Positions 1-7,096 of a stretch of 16,834 bases of DNA are shown here, piece by piece. The number at the start of each line of letters is the position of its first letter. Positions within the stretch are counted from its first letter, which is position 1. The position numbers were made by a program, and so were the translations under genes. The notes under the pieces were generated by a model. That model had not been told where the DNA came from, searched no databases, and was given only the letters and a program-made list of their open reading frames with translations. Source of the DNA: Nitrospinae bacterium CG22_combo_CG10-13_8_21_14_all_47_10 (GTDB lineage: Bacteria > Nitrospinota > Nitrospinia > Nitrospinales > VA-1); contig PCTK01000120.1 of assembly GCA_002786505.1 (NCBI GenBank), positions 1-16,834 of the forward strand, in the 5' to 3' direction.

Positions 1-231
1 GAAGGGAGGGGCTATAAATCTCATTAAGCCGAGATAACCATTTCCCGCCAGAAAAAGCTATTGCTCGTTGGCCCTGCGCCGAGCAGAAAATGATTGCGGA
101 GGGGGTGTGGAGTCCGGTATGATCCACTCCTACGCAGAGGGCAAACGCATTTAAACCGGACAATATCCCCGGTTTGAGTTTGATAAGTCTCCCCTTAGCT
201 CTGGAAACCTTAAATTTCCCGGACATCAGTC
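1..231. other. Upstream region without an identifiable gene
   Basis: No convincing coding frame was found. The three + frames close at 27, 122 and 154, so an upstream gene may end here, but the short tails are not recognisable. An inverted repeat lies at 151-177: TTAAACCGG, 9 nt of loop, CCGGTTTGA, with one G-U pair. It could end an upstream transcript, although no T-tract follows. I see no convincing -35/-10 pair before the ferredoxin gene at 232. Confidence 0.4.
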
Positions 232-522
232 ATGCACAAAGTTCATTTTGAGAGAGAGAATCGCACCATTCAGGTCGAGCCTGGCGAGAACCTTCGGCAA
301 GCGGCAATCCGCAATAAATTCAGCATTTACGCCCATATTCACAAAATTCTAAACTGTCGGGGCCGGGGGCTTTGCACGGCCTGCACCGTCCAGATCGTTG
401 CAGGAAACGTGGAACCGCGCAATGCCACGGAAACAGAAAAACTAGCCAAAAAGCCCGCAGACTTCCGCATGGCCTGCCAGATCGCCGTCAATGACGATCT
501 GGTTGTCAAAACCCATCCCTGA
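232..522 (+). CDS. [2Fe-2S] ferredoxin (2Fe-2S iron-sulfur cluster-binding protein)
   Basis: This is a small soluble electron carrier of 96 aa. Four cysteines expected to ligate one [2Fe-2S] cluster are visible as C42-x5-C48-x2-C51 and C82. The segment NCRGRGLCTAC carries the loop, and FRMACQ gives the fourth ligand. The CX5CX2C spacing is closer to adrenodoxin-type than plant-type ferredoxins. The length matches a single-domain ferredoxin with no signal peptide, so it should be cytoplasmic. The Shine-Dalgarno before the ATG is weak. It is followed after about 60 bp by a JAMM protease, a 4Fe-4S ferredoxin and a NifU-like scaffold, which suggests Fe-S or sulfur metabolism. The redox partner cannot be told from sequence. 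Confidence 0.88.
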   Translation: MHKVHFERENRTIQVEPGENLRQAAIRNKFSIYAHIHKILNCRGRGLCTACTVQIVAGNVEPRNATETEKLAKKPADFRMACQIAVNDDLVVKTHP

Positions 523-584
523 AACAGTGGCACTTATCGACCAAAACTATTTGACATCAAATCCCAAACGTCACAGAATATTAT

Positions 585-1043
585 ATGTCCCCACTTGCAA
601 AAGACCAGTTGGACGAAATTCATCGTCATGCAATTGAGGAGTACCCTTTTGAGTGTTGCGGGATAGTGATTGGGAAAGTCGGTCAAAATGATCAGGACAT
701 TCTTTTCCGTTGCACCAACATTCAAAACAAGCTTCATGAAATGGACCCCGAAACATTTGTTCGGGATGCCCGCACGGCATATAATATTGATCCTGTGGAG
801 TTGATGAAAATTTTAAAGGAAGTCGAGTCGAAACAACTTCCGATCAAGGTTTTCTACCACTCTCATCCCGAGCACGATGCTTATTTTTCAGAAGAAGATT
901 CGAGAATGGCACTGTTTGACGGTGAACCAACTTATCCGGAGGCCAGCTATCTGGTGGTTTCCGTTTATGATAAAAAAGTCCGGGACCAGGCCATGTTCAA
1001 CTGGAACCCGGAAACAAAAACTTTTGATCGGGTGCCCGGTTAA
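585..1043 (+). CDS. JAB/JAMM (Mov34/MPN) domain metalloprotease
   Basis: This 152-aa protein is a stand-alone MPN+ domain. The full zinc JAMM signature is present: E23 in YPFECCG, then H92-S-H94-P, S102 and D105 in HSHPEHDAYFSEED. Bacterial members of this family (for example the CysO peptidase Mec+) cleave C-terminal residues from ubiquitin-like sulfur-carrier proteins of the ThiS/MoaD type, or remove conjugates from them. No ThiS/MoaD-like gene lies in the window, so the substrate is unknown. The intact catalytic set argues for an active isopeptidase or peptidase. Position between a [2Fe-2S] ferredoxin and an 8Fe ferredoxin plus NifU domain supports a role in sulfur supply, but this is inference. 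The start codon has no clear Shine-Dalgarno; no better ATG is visible. Confidence 0.85.
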   Translation: MSPLAKDQLDEIHRHAIEEYPFECCGIVIGKVGQNDQDILFRCTNIQNKLHEMDPETFVRDARTAYNIDPVELMKILKEVESKQLPIKVFYHSHPEHDAYFSEEDSRMALFDGEPTYPEASYLVVSVYDKKVRDQAMFNWNPETKTFDRVPG

Positions 1044-1082
1044 ACCTGGCGCCCGCTATCACAACATATTGGAGATTTTTTT

Positions 1083-1334
1083 ATGGCTCTGCTCATCACC
1101 GAAGATTGTGTGAACTGTGGCGTCTGCGAACCCGAATGCCCGAACGAAGCGATTTCGGAAGGGGATGACATTTTTGTAATCGAATGGGAACGATGCACAG
1201 AATGTGTGGGGTGGTATGAAGACCCGCAATGCGTGGAAGTCTGCCCTGTTGACTGCATCCCCAAAGACCCGGAACATGTAGAAACGGAAGAAGAGCTTCT
1301 TGCAAAAAAAGAATCACTGGTAAACGGCGGCTAA
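1083..1334 (+). CDS. YfhL-type 2[4Fe-4S] ferredoxin
   Basis: This 83-aa ferredoxin has two cluster motifs. The first is C9-x2-C12-x2-C15-x3-C19-P. The second is C38-x2-C41-x8-C50-x3-C54-P. The eight-residue insertion between the second and third cysteines of the second motif (C41-VGWYEDPQ-C50) is the hallmark of the YfhL/Allochromatium vinosum ferredoxin group, which carries two low-potential [4Fe-4S] clusters. The C-terminal tail is acidic and lysine-rich, as in that group. GGAG eight bases before the ATG is a good ribosome binding site. It lies 39 bp after the JAMM gene and about 125 bp before the NifU-like gene, so co-transcription is likely. In this family the ferredoxin gene is often near Fe-S assembly genes. 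Confidence 0.93.
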   Translation: MALLITEDCVNCGVCEPECPNEAISEGDDIFVIEWERCTECVGWYEDPQCVEVCPVDCIPKDPEHVETEEELLAKKESLVNGG

Positions 1335-1459
1335 CCCCCAGCGTGACGCCGGACTCAGTAGCAATAGCGTTAACAGGCTGGCAACCGGTTGGCTCGGCTT
1401 AAGGAGCAATTGCTCTCTGCCCGCAAAAGGGGAAACAACCTTAAGAACAAGAGGCTATA

Positions 1460-1681
1460 ATGAGAGAAGAAGTCGAAGAGGTGCTGGAGAGTGTGCGGCC
1501 TATGCTCATTCAGGATGGCGGCAATGTTGAACTGGTGGACATTGAGGACGGGGTTGTAAAAGTCCGGCTCGTGGGGGCCTGTATTTCCTGCTCCAGTTCC
1601 ACCATGACCCTGAAAATGGGCATTGAAAAAGCCTTAAAAAAGGCGATCCCGATGGTACGTTGTGTTGAAGCGGTAGAATAA
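1460..1681 (+). CDS. NifU C-terminal domain (Nfu-type) Fe-S scaffold protein
   Basis: This 73-aa protein consists only of the NifU C-terminal domain. Recognisable blocks are the N-terminal helix EEVEEVLESVRPMLIQDGGN, the strand region VELVDIEDGVVKVRL, and the cluster-binding C41-x2-C44 in GACISCSSST. Proteins of this kind form dimers that bridge a [4Fe-4S] cluster and deliver it to apo-proteins. The two ferredoxins upstream are natural candidate clients (inference). The start is supported by AAGAGG about six bases upstream. The 125-bp gap before it contains a 12-bp perfect palindrome, GAGCAATTGCTC (1404-1415), but no recognisable promoter. Confidence 0.93.
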   Translation: MREEVEEVLESVRPMLIQDGGNVELVDIEDGVVKVRLVGACISCSSSTMTLKMGIEKALKKAIPMVRCVEAVE

Positions 1682-1781
1682 TTACCCCTCTTTTCCAATT
1701 TGGCCCGAACGCCCCGAAACATTACCAGGCATTTTTTGGACTTTAATCCCCGATCTTTTCCCATCTCAGGACAAGGCCTTT

Positions 1782-2303
1782 ATGATTTTAGAGAAAAAAA
1801 CCGCATTGTTTTACCGTCTGGCATCTGCCTGTCTTGTACTGTTGCTTTCTTCCACTCTTGCCCTGGCGGAACCCGGGGAAACCATACCCGCGCCGGACTT
1901 CACCCTGAAAGCCCTCAACGGTGAAGAAGTCAGCCTCAGCCAGCAAAGGGGGAAGTACGTTTTGATTAATTTCTGGGCCACCTGGTGCGGTCCCTGCAAA
2001 ATGGAAATGCCCTCGCTGGAAACTTTGCACCAGCGTTTCAAGTCGAAAAACTTTTCCCTGCTTGCTATCTCCAACGATATGTTTGGCGCAAAGATTGTGG
2101 AACCTTTTGTCAAAGCTAACAACCTTTCCTTTCCCATCCTTCTCGACCAGCAATTGCAGGCCAGCAATAAATTTGGCGTGGTTAGCCTGCCCACCACTTT
2201 TATGATTGACCCTGGCGGCAATATCATCGGCGAATTGAGGGGGGCGGAAGACTGGTCCAGCCCGGACAATCTCCTTTACTTTGAAAACCTTTTGGCCAAC
2301 TGA
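1782..2303 (+). CDS. TlpA/ResA-like exported thioredoxin-fold protein
   Basis: This 173-aa protein has an N-terminal hydrophobic segment (about residues 9-28) ending in LALA-E, which is probably a cleaved signal peptide or a membrane anchor. An AhpC/TSA-Redoxin type thioredoxin domain follows. It begins at APDFTLKALNG and has the redox motif W68-C69-G-P-C72 in NFWATWCGPCKMEMPSLE. The cis-proline loop is SLPTTFMID. Relatives in the periplasm reduce disulfides in apocytochrome c or other proteins. They receive electrons through CcdA or DsbD. The next gene, 5-11 bp downstream, carries exactly such a CcdA-like domain, so the two very likely form a reducing pair. The exact substrate is not visible. 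Confidence 0.9.
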   Translation: MILEKKTALFYRLASACLVLLLSSTLALAEPGETIPAPDFTLKALNGEEVSLSQQRGKYVLINFWATWCGPCKMEMPSLETLHQRFKSKNFSLLAISNDMFGAKIVEPFVKANNLSFPILLDQQLQASNKFGVVSLPTTFMIDPGGNIIGELRGAEDWSSPDNLLYFENLLAN

Positions 2304-2314
2304 AGCCATTGTCC

Positions 2315-4081
2315 ATGCAAGATTCCACAAAAAACCCGAGCCATGCCAGTTTCGTAAGCGTGATTGCCCTGTTCACCCTCCTGTTATTATGCCCCTATGA
2401 AGGCTGGACTCAATCCGAGCAGGACCACTCCCTTGAAGGGGATATGGTTTATATTCCTCCGGGGCCTTTTTTATTTGGCACCAATAAAAAAGATGATGCC
2501 GCTGAAGCGCTTTCCATGGGTATTCCAAAACCCTGGTATGCCGACGAAACCCCGCAACAAAAAATTTTCCTCAAAGAATTTTATATTGACCGCTATGAGG
2601 TCACCCATAAACGTTATAAAAAATTTATCGATGCCGTGGGAGCCGTCCCTCCCGCCAACTGGCAAGATGAAAATTTTCCGGCTGGCAAAGACAACCACCC
2701 GGTAACGCACGTCAGTTGGTATGACGCCGCGAACTTCTGCCAATGGGCAAATAAAATTTTACCGACAGAAAAACTTTGGGAACGCGCCGCAAGAGGTAAA
2801 GGAGGCCATGAATACCCCTGGGGCGATAGTTTCCAGGAAGGATGGGCAAACCTTTCAGACCGGCCTGGCAGTAAAAACCAGCCTGTGGCGGTCGGTTCTT
2901 TTCCCAAAAGTGCCAGCCCGGAAGGCGTTCATGACCTGGTCGGCAATGTGTGGGAATGGGTGGATGGCGATTATCAACCTTACAAGGGAAGCACATATCA
3001 AAGTGAATATTACCAGGCTGGCTTAAAAATCCTGCGCGGCCATTCCGCCAGTGATATCGGGCATTTTCCCGGAGCCCTGTACCATCAAGCCATCAAGATG
3101 TTTGCCCGTAGCGGTTACCGGCAGTTTTCCGGTGCGGATGAACCCGGGCCCGATGTTGGGTTCCGGTGCGCCAGCATGACTCAACCAGCAATTATGAAAA
3201 TGGCCACCTCTGCTTTTGCAAAAACCGGGAAAGGTACAACAACCCCGTCTATTTCCCCTCCGCCTGCGGAACCAGCAGTGACAAAGCCTCTGAACCCTTT
3301 TCAGCCCAAACCCAATCTACCCGATTCCGGAATCGTCGCCCTGACCTTGCTGGCCTTTATTGCAGGGGTATTCAGTTTCTTATCCCCCTGCACATTGCCC
3401 ATTCTTCCCGCTTATTTCGCGGTAACCGCGCAATCCGACCGGGCACGCATGGGCCTTATGTCTCTTGCTTTCTTTTTCGGGCTGGCGTCTTTGTTTGTGG
3501 CGATGGGAGCCTCTGCCAGCGCTCTGGGCCAAATCCTCAGGGATTATATGTTCCAGATCACCCAAATTGGAGGTGGTGTTGTTGGAGTTTTTGGTGTCAT
3601 GACCCTTTTTGGCAAAGGTTTTTCCGGCGCGACCTTTCAGGGCAAACCGGCTTCCACATTCATAGGATATTTTTTGTTTGGCGCAACCTTCGCGTTAGGC
3701 TGGACTCCCTGTGTCGGCCCTATCCTGTCCAGCATTCTCATGCTCGCCGCTTCGGAAAAGACCGTTGCGCAGGGAATGCTATTGCTGTTCTTTTATGCAG
3801 TAGGGCTTGGGCTTCCCCTTATCCTCGTTGCCACGGTATGCGGCAACCTGCCTAAAGATGGTTTGTTCTGGAGACTTCTTCGCGGCAAGGGATGGGACTT
3901 CAAAGTAGCGGGAAAAACTTTTTTTCTGCATACCACCAACCTGTTCAGCGGCATTCTTTTGATCGCGCTGGGAATAGTCCTGGCAACGGGCTATATGACT
4001 TATGTCAATAGCCTTATCCCGATAGAAGTCCAACTCTGGTTCAGTAAATTTGAAGAGGCCGTTTTGCAATGGTTCATGTGA
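2315..4081 (+). CDS. SUMF1/FGE-fold domain fused to CcdA/DsbD-type membrane thiol transporter
   Basis: Two modules are joined in one chain of 588 aa (590 if TTG at 2309 is used; residue numbers follow that longer form). After a hydrophobic N-terminal segment (about 16-30) comes a SUMF1/formylglycine-generating-enzyme fold, about 44-289. Its blocks include MVYIPPGPFLFG, EVTHKRYKKF, PVTHVSWYDAANFCQWAN, LPTEKLWERAARG, VGNVWEWVDG, ILRG and VGFRCAS. The copper-binding cysteine pair of true FGE is missing, so sulfatase activation is unlikely. A Pro-rich linker follows, then about six membrane helices from 350 with LSPC361TLPILP and GWTPC468VGP. These are the two redox cysteines of the CcdA/DsbD family, which carry electrons from cytoplasmic thioredoxin outward. 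The preceding TlpA-like gene is the natural acceptor. Confidence 0.88.
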   Translation: MQDSTKNPSHASFVSVIALFTLLLLCPYEGWTQSEQDHSLEGDMVYIPPGPFLFGTNKKDDAAEALSMGIPKPWYADETPQQKIFLKEFYIDRYEVTHKRYKKFIDAVGAVPPANWQDENFPAGKDNHPVTHVSWYDAANFCQWANKILPTEKLWERAARGKGGHEYPWGDSFQEGWANLSDRPGSKNQPVAVGSFPKSASPEGVHDLVGNVWEWVDGDYQPYKGSTYQSEYYQAGLKILRGHSASDIGHFPGALYHQAIKMFARSGYRQFSGADEPGPDVGFRCASMTQPAIMKMATSAFAKTGKGTTTPSISPPPAEPAVTKPLNPFQPKPNLPDSGIVALTLLAFIAGVFSFLSPCTLPILPAYFAVTAQSDRARMGLMSLAFFFGLASLFVAMGASASALGQILRDYMFQITQIGGGVVGVFGVMTLFGKGFSGATFQGKPASTFIGYFLFGATFALGWTPCVGPILSSILMLAASEKTVAQGMLLLFFYAVGLGLPLILVATVCGNLPKDGLFWRLLRGKGWDFKVAGKTFFLHTTNLFSGILLIALGIVLATGYMTYVNSLIPIEVQLWFSKFEEAVLQWFM

Positions 4082-4094
4082 CCAAGATAAGCCA

Positions 4095-4124
4095 TTGAAT
4101 ACCAGAATCGTTATTTGCTAGAAT
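4095..4124 (+). promoter_or_regulatory. Putative sigma-70 promoter for the DUF4410-type lipoprotein gene
   Basis: TTGAAT (4095-4100) and TAGAAT (4119-4124) are separated by 18 bp. The -10 is preceded by TGC, an extended -10 feature. It lies 34 bp before the lipoprotein start and just after the stop of the fusion gene, suggesting separate transcription of the lipoprotein. Confidence 0.5.
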
Positions 4125-4158
4125 GTAGCCTGAGGAGTGTCTATCACTTGGGGTGTTC

Positions 4159-4638
4159 ATGAACTGGGTATCTAAAATTTTAATCGTGTTATTGCTGATA
4201 GCTCTGTCGGCCTGCTCAGGGGTGGACTCTGTCACCAAAAAACGTTGGAGCAATTCCGAAAACACCATCTCGATCATTGACATGACCTCTAAAGATTTTC
4301 GCCTCATGGATGCAGGCTCCCGGTTGCAGAGGGTCATTGAAGGAAATCTCCAAACAACAGGTTATATCCTGGCCGGGAAAGATGCCCGCTACCACTTGAA
4401 ATATAAAATTATGGAATTCAATGAAGGAAATCGAATGGCCCGGATCGCCACCATGGGCATGTCCGATTCAGCAAAAGCCCAACTCCGGGTCAAAGCCGCC
4501 CTTTATGACAGAGGAAATATGGTTGGTGCCTGGGAAGTCGACTCCTGGGTTTCTGGAGGAGTCACCGGCGGCTCGGAAGATAATCTTTATGAGTCTGCCG
4601 CCAAAGAAATTGCCGGGCACCTGAGAGGCGATAAATAA
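4159..4638 (+). CDS. DUF4410-like lipoprotein
   Basis: The protein (159 aa from ATG 4159; GTG at 4153 gives 161 aa) starts with a lipoprotein signal peptide. It has a hydrophobic stretch ILIVLLLIALSAC with lipobox LSAC and the lipidated Cys at residue 19. Ser at +2 fits outer-membrane sorting. The rest resembles the DUF4410 family: SRLQRVIEGNLQTTGYIL, YHLKYKIMEF, AQLRVKAALYD, VGAWEVDSWVSGG and a final helix with SAAKEIAGHLRG. The family's function is not known to me. GGGG five bases before the ATG favours 4159 as start. A promoter-like sequence precedes it. The gene converges with a SUMF1-fold lipoprotein gene only 13 bp away, and no terminator is obvious between them. Confidence 0.75.
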   Translation: MNWVSKILIVLLLIALSACSGVDSVTKKRWSNSENTISIIDMTSKDFRLMDAGSRLQRVIEGNLQTTGYILAGKDARYHLKYKIMEFNEGNRMARIATMGMSDSAKAQLRVKAALYDRGNMVGAWEVDSWVSGGVTGGSEDNLYESAAKEIAGHLRGDK

Positions 4639-4651
4639 ACAAGGCCGGTTC

Positions 4652-5341
4652 TCAAATATCCCTGGCGCACCGAAACCCGATGAAGTTCAACCTGGCTTCC
4701 GGGTCCATCCAATTGCGAAACCAGGACGGTGAAAACTGAATAGTAAGATGGGTCTGCAATAAGCCGCCGCGCAGGACTTTGAATTTTCCCGTCCGCCCCG
4801 CAGGCGTGTAATCAGCCGCCGTCCACTCCCAAACATTATGGCCCATGCCATAAACCCCATAAGGACTGATCCAGCCCGGCCTTTTGTCCACCGGTTCCGG
4901 CATAAAACCTGAAAACCCGTTGTTGGGGTGAGCAATAAAAATTTTCCAGGGCCACTTGCGTCCATCCGTACCCCGCGCCGCTTTCTCCCATTCTATTTCG
5001 CTGGGCAAACGTTTGCCTTCAGCGTGACAAAAAGCCTCGGCCTCGGCATGGGTCACAAATGCCACCGGCCAACGCGCCATTTTAGGATCGAAAGAATGTT
5101 CTGGCCGGATTTTTTGATAATTTTCGTGGCTCACCTCATACCGGTCGATCAGATAAGCGCCGGACTGCACCTGCTTGCCACTCTGGTCTCCCGATGTATC
5201 TCCCATGATGAATTCTCCGGCAGGGATATAGACCATCCCTTCGGGGACAACCAGTCCCTCTGGAACCTTTACCGCAATCTGCTCAACACTATGAGAATCA
5301 CAGGAGGTCAGGAAAATCAGAAGAAGGAAAAGACGTATCAT
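4652..5341 (-). CDS. SUMF1/FGE-fold lipoprotein
   Basis: This is a 229-aa SUMF1-domain protein. The chosen start at 5341 gives a compact lipoprotein signal, MIRLFLLLIFLTSC, with the lipid-modified Cys at residue 14. A longer in-frame start at 5443 would bury it. Asp follows the Cys, which in enterobacteria is an inner-membrane retention signal. Family blocks are EGMVYIPAGEFIMGD, LIDRYEVSHENYQ, PVAFVTHAEAEAFCHAEGKRLPSEIEWEKAARG, GHNVWEWTAADY, VLRGG and IGFRCAR. As in the fusion protein across the convergent junction, the FGE catalytic cysteine pair is absent, so formylglycine formation is not expected. It follows the Tat-exported molybdenum enzyme by about 126 bp and may be in the same transcript. 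Role unknown; an accessory or binding function is possible. Confidence 0.82.
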   Translation of the reverse strand: MIRLFLLLIFLTSCDSHSVEQIAVKVPEGLVVPEGMVYIPAGEFIMGDTSGDQSGKQVQSGAYLIDRYEVSHENYQKIRPEHSFDPKMARWPVAFVTHAEAEAFCHAEGKRLPSEIEWEKAARGTDGRKWPWKIFIAHPNNGFSGFMPEPVDKRPGWISPYGVYGMGHNVWEWTAADYTPAGRTGKFKVLRGGLLQTHLTIQFSPSWFRNWMDPEARLNFIGFRCARDI

Positions 5342-5425
5342 GTGGAGGCTTTTGCAGGGCATGAAGGCTAATGAAAAAATTTCACAAACCTGGATCGCCG
5401 CGTTCCTTTTAGTCGCTCTCGTTGA

Positions 5426-5440
5426 CGGCTCGTTGAGCCG
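5426..5440. repeat. Short perfect hairpin between the Mo enzyme and the SUMF1 lipoprotein
   Basis: CGGCTC-GTT-GAGCCG is a 6-bp perfect inverted repeat with a 3-nt loop. There is no T-tract on either side, so it does not look like an intrinsic terminator. It could be an RNA-stability or attenuation hairpin in the mRNA between the two - strand genes. Confidence 0.35.
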
Positions 5441-5467
5441 CAATAAATCTTCGCCCGCCAGTGAAAG

Positions 5468-6238
5468 TTATTGCCCACTACCACCATCGGGCGTTGGCCG
5501 GTCGAAGAAGTGGAAGACTTCGCCGCCGTTGATGGGCAGGGGTTTCTTGTCAAAGTCCAGAGGATGGTCTCTGCCCGGTTGAATAGTGCCATCTACAGAA
5601 TAAGGTCCGTGGTTCGACCAGTAATTGCGTTTGCGGGAATCAAGAAACCGGATGCTGGTGATATATTTAATATTTTTGTAGCCATACTTGTAAGGAATGA
5701 TCAACCGCAGAGGGAACCCATGATCGCGACTCAACGATTGACCGTTCATACGCAGGACAAAGAGGACACGGGGCCTCAGCAACTCTTCCAAGGCGAAACT
5801 TTCGTAGTAGGAATCGGCAGATTGAATATAAACAAACTTCGCCGCTGGATCGGGTTGTACCTGTTTCACCAGTTCTTCAAACCGGAACCCTTCCCATTCG
5901 GCTTTGGCGGACCAGCATTCGACGCACTTAAGCCGGGAAACCTGGGAATGCATTTTCAGCCCAAACAAATCCTCATAAGCGAGGCCAATGGGGTTTTTAA
6001 CCATCCCCCCTATCGCCAGTCCCCAGTTTTGCATATCCACACCGAGAAACGGATTAGCGCTACGAATATGAAAACCGGGAATATCCCGATTCTGGACATA
6101 TTGTTTGGGGATGTTTTTGTCGTTACGAAAATCGTCGTCAGCCCAACTGGATTTCTTTGACACCAACGCCGACAAGGTGGTCAGGGAAAATATTTTAAGG
6201 AAACTTCTGCGATCAAATTTAAAAGGTGATGAGTTCAT
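5468..6238 (-). CDS. Tat-exported molybdopterin-dependent oxidoreductase (MsrP/sulfite-oxidase-like)
   Basis: This 256-aa protein begins with a twin-arginine signal, DRRSFLK (R10-R11), then a hydrophobic stretch and a likely cleavage after SWA (residue 33). The rest matches the oxidoreductase molybdopterin-binding domain. Visible features are LKC105VECWSAKAEWEG, whose Cys is the expected Mo ligand, and DHGFPLRLIIPYKYGYKNIKYI, the conserved pterin/Mo pocket block. Family members reduce methionine sulfoxide (MsrP/YedY) or oxidise sulfite. Which reaction applies is not clear, and the MsrQ haem partner is not in the window. The short C-terminal tail rich in Gly and Pro is unusual. AGAGGAAAGG just before the ATG is a strong ribosome binding site. 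The gene starts 13 bp after dapB. Confidence 0.87.
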   Translation of the reverse strand: MNSSPFKFDRRSFLKIFSLTTLSALVSKKSSWADDDFRNDKNIPKQYVQNRDIPGFHIRSANPFLGVDMQNWGLAIGGMVKNPIGLAYEDLFGLKMHSQVSRLKCVECWSAKAEWEGFRFEELVKQVQPDPAAKFVYIQSADSYYESFALEELLRPRVLFVLRMNGQSLSRDHGFPLRLIIPYKYGYKNIKYITSIRFLDSRKRNYWSNHGPYSVDGTIQPGRDHPLDFDKKPLPINGGEVFHFFDRPTPDGGSGQ

Positions 6239-6251
6239 ACCTTTCCTCTAA

Positions 6252-7052
6252 TCAGCGCAACCCCAAAACGTCCTGCATATCATAGACACCATTGGGCTGG
6301 CCTAAAATCCATTGCGCGGCACGAATCGAGCCCCGGGCAAAAGTTTCCCGGCTCTGGGCGCGGTGAAACACTTCGAAGTTTTCTCCCATGCCGCCGAACA
6401 AAACCCGGTGCTCACCAATGATGTCTCCAGCTCGTAAAGTGTGAATGCCTATTTCCTTCGGGGTGCGCACGGCAATTCCTTTTCTGCCATAAACGCCAAC
6501 TTCTTTGATATTTCTTCCCAAAGAATCGGCAACGATTTCTAAAATACGCACGGCAGTGCCGCTGGGCGCGTCCTTTTTAAACTTATGGTGTGCCTCAACA
6601 ATTTCCACGTCATACGCATCGCCCAACACTCGCGCCGCATCCGCAACCAGTTTGAATAAAACGTTAACACCAATGCTCATATTGGGAGCGACCACGCAAG
6701 GAATTTTTTTTCCGATCTGCTCAATTTCTCCGCGCTGTTCCGGAGAGAAGCCGGTCGTGCCCACCACTACGGCCTTGCCCTGTTCGGCACAGACCCGCAT
6801 GGTTTGCATGCTTGATTCGGGAGTGGTGAAATCAATCACGACATCGCAATTCTCCAGAGCTGTTGCCAGATTGTCGGAAACAGCTACACCCTTCCTGCCG
6901 ATACCAGCGACCTCTCCCACATCTTTTCCCAGACTCGGACTTCCAGCCTGTTCAGTTCCCCCTCCCAGTTCCACACCTTCGGTGTCTTCAATACACCCGG
7001 CAATGGTCTTTCCCATCCGTCCCGCAATACCAATCACCAGAATCTTCGCCAA
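6252..7052 (-). CDS. dapB: 4-hydroxy-tetrahydrodipicolinate reductase
   Basis: DapB reduces the DapA product with NAD(P)H in the diaminopimelate/lysine pathway, in the cytoplasm. From a TTG start at 7052 the protein has 266 aa, the usual family length. The N-terminal Rossmann motif is KILVIGIAGRMGKT. The substrate and catalytic block VEAHHKFKKDAPSGTA has H155, H156 and K159, where H155 and K159 align with the catalytic His-Lys pair of E. coli DapB. The block GEHRVLFGGMGENFEVFHRA follows. The TTG is preferred over an upstream ATG at 7163 because GAGGAAG sits about five bases before it, and because the longer form would overlap the end of dapA by 67 bp. It lies directly downstream of dapA. Confidence 0.96.
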   Translation of the reverse strand: MAKILVIGIAGRMGKTIAGCIEDTEGVELGGGTEQAGSPSLGKDVGEVAGIGRKGVAVSDNLATALENCDVVIDFTTPESSMQTMRVCAEQGKAVVVGTTGFSPEQRGEIEQIGKKIPCVVAPNMSIGVNVLFKLVADAARVLGDAYDVEIVEAHHKFKKDAPSGTAVRILEIVADSLGRNIKEVGVYGRKGIAVRTPKEIGIHTLRAGDIIGEHRVLFGGMGENFEVFHRAQSRETFARGSIRAAQWILGQPNGVYDMQDVLGLR

Positions 7053-7096
7053 TGTTCTTCCTCGTATTATATTTTTTATTTTTTGAGTTCCACCAG

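Noticed and set aside
1..231. tRNA or structured RNA at the left end
   Set aside because: No cloverleaf, T-loop or other RNA consensus could be built from the sequence by eye.
1404..1415. 12-bp palindrome GAGCAATTGCTC before the NifU-like gene as an operator
   Set aside because: Only one copy, no promoter nearby. A similar CAATTGCTCTC near 11188 has no matching context, so chance is likely.
1788..2330. 180-codon frame on the - strand opposite the TlpA-like gene
   Set aside because: It is a shadow frame; the + strand gene has a complete WCGPC thioredoxin domain and signal peptide.
2315..3175. Active formylglycine-generating enzyme
   Set aside because: The paired cysteines needed for copper binding are not present in the region between ILRG and VGFRC.
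3166..3855. 229-codon + frame inside the SUMF1-CcdA gene
   Set aside because: Rich in Arg, Cys and Trp with no recognisable domain; it overlaps conserved CcdA coding sequence in another frame.
5471..6160. 229-codon + frame opposite the molybdenum enzyme
   Set aside because: Mirror of a gene with Tat signal, Mo-Cys motif and strong ribosome binding site; no family features of its own.
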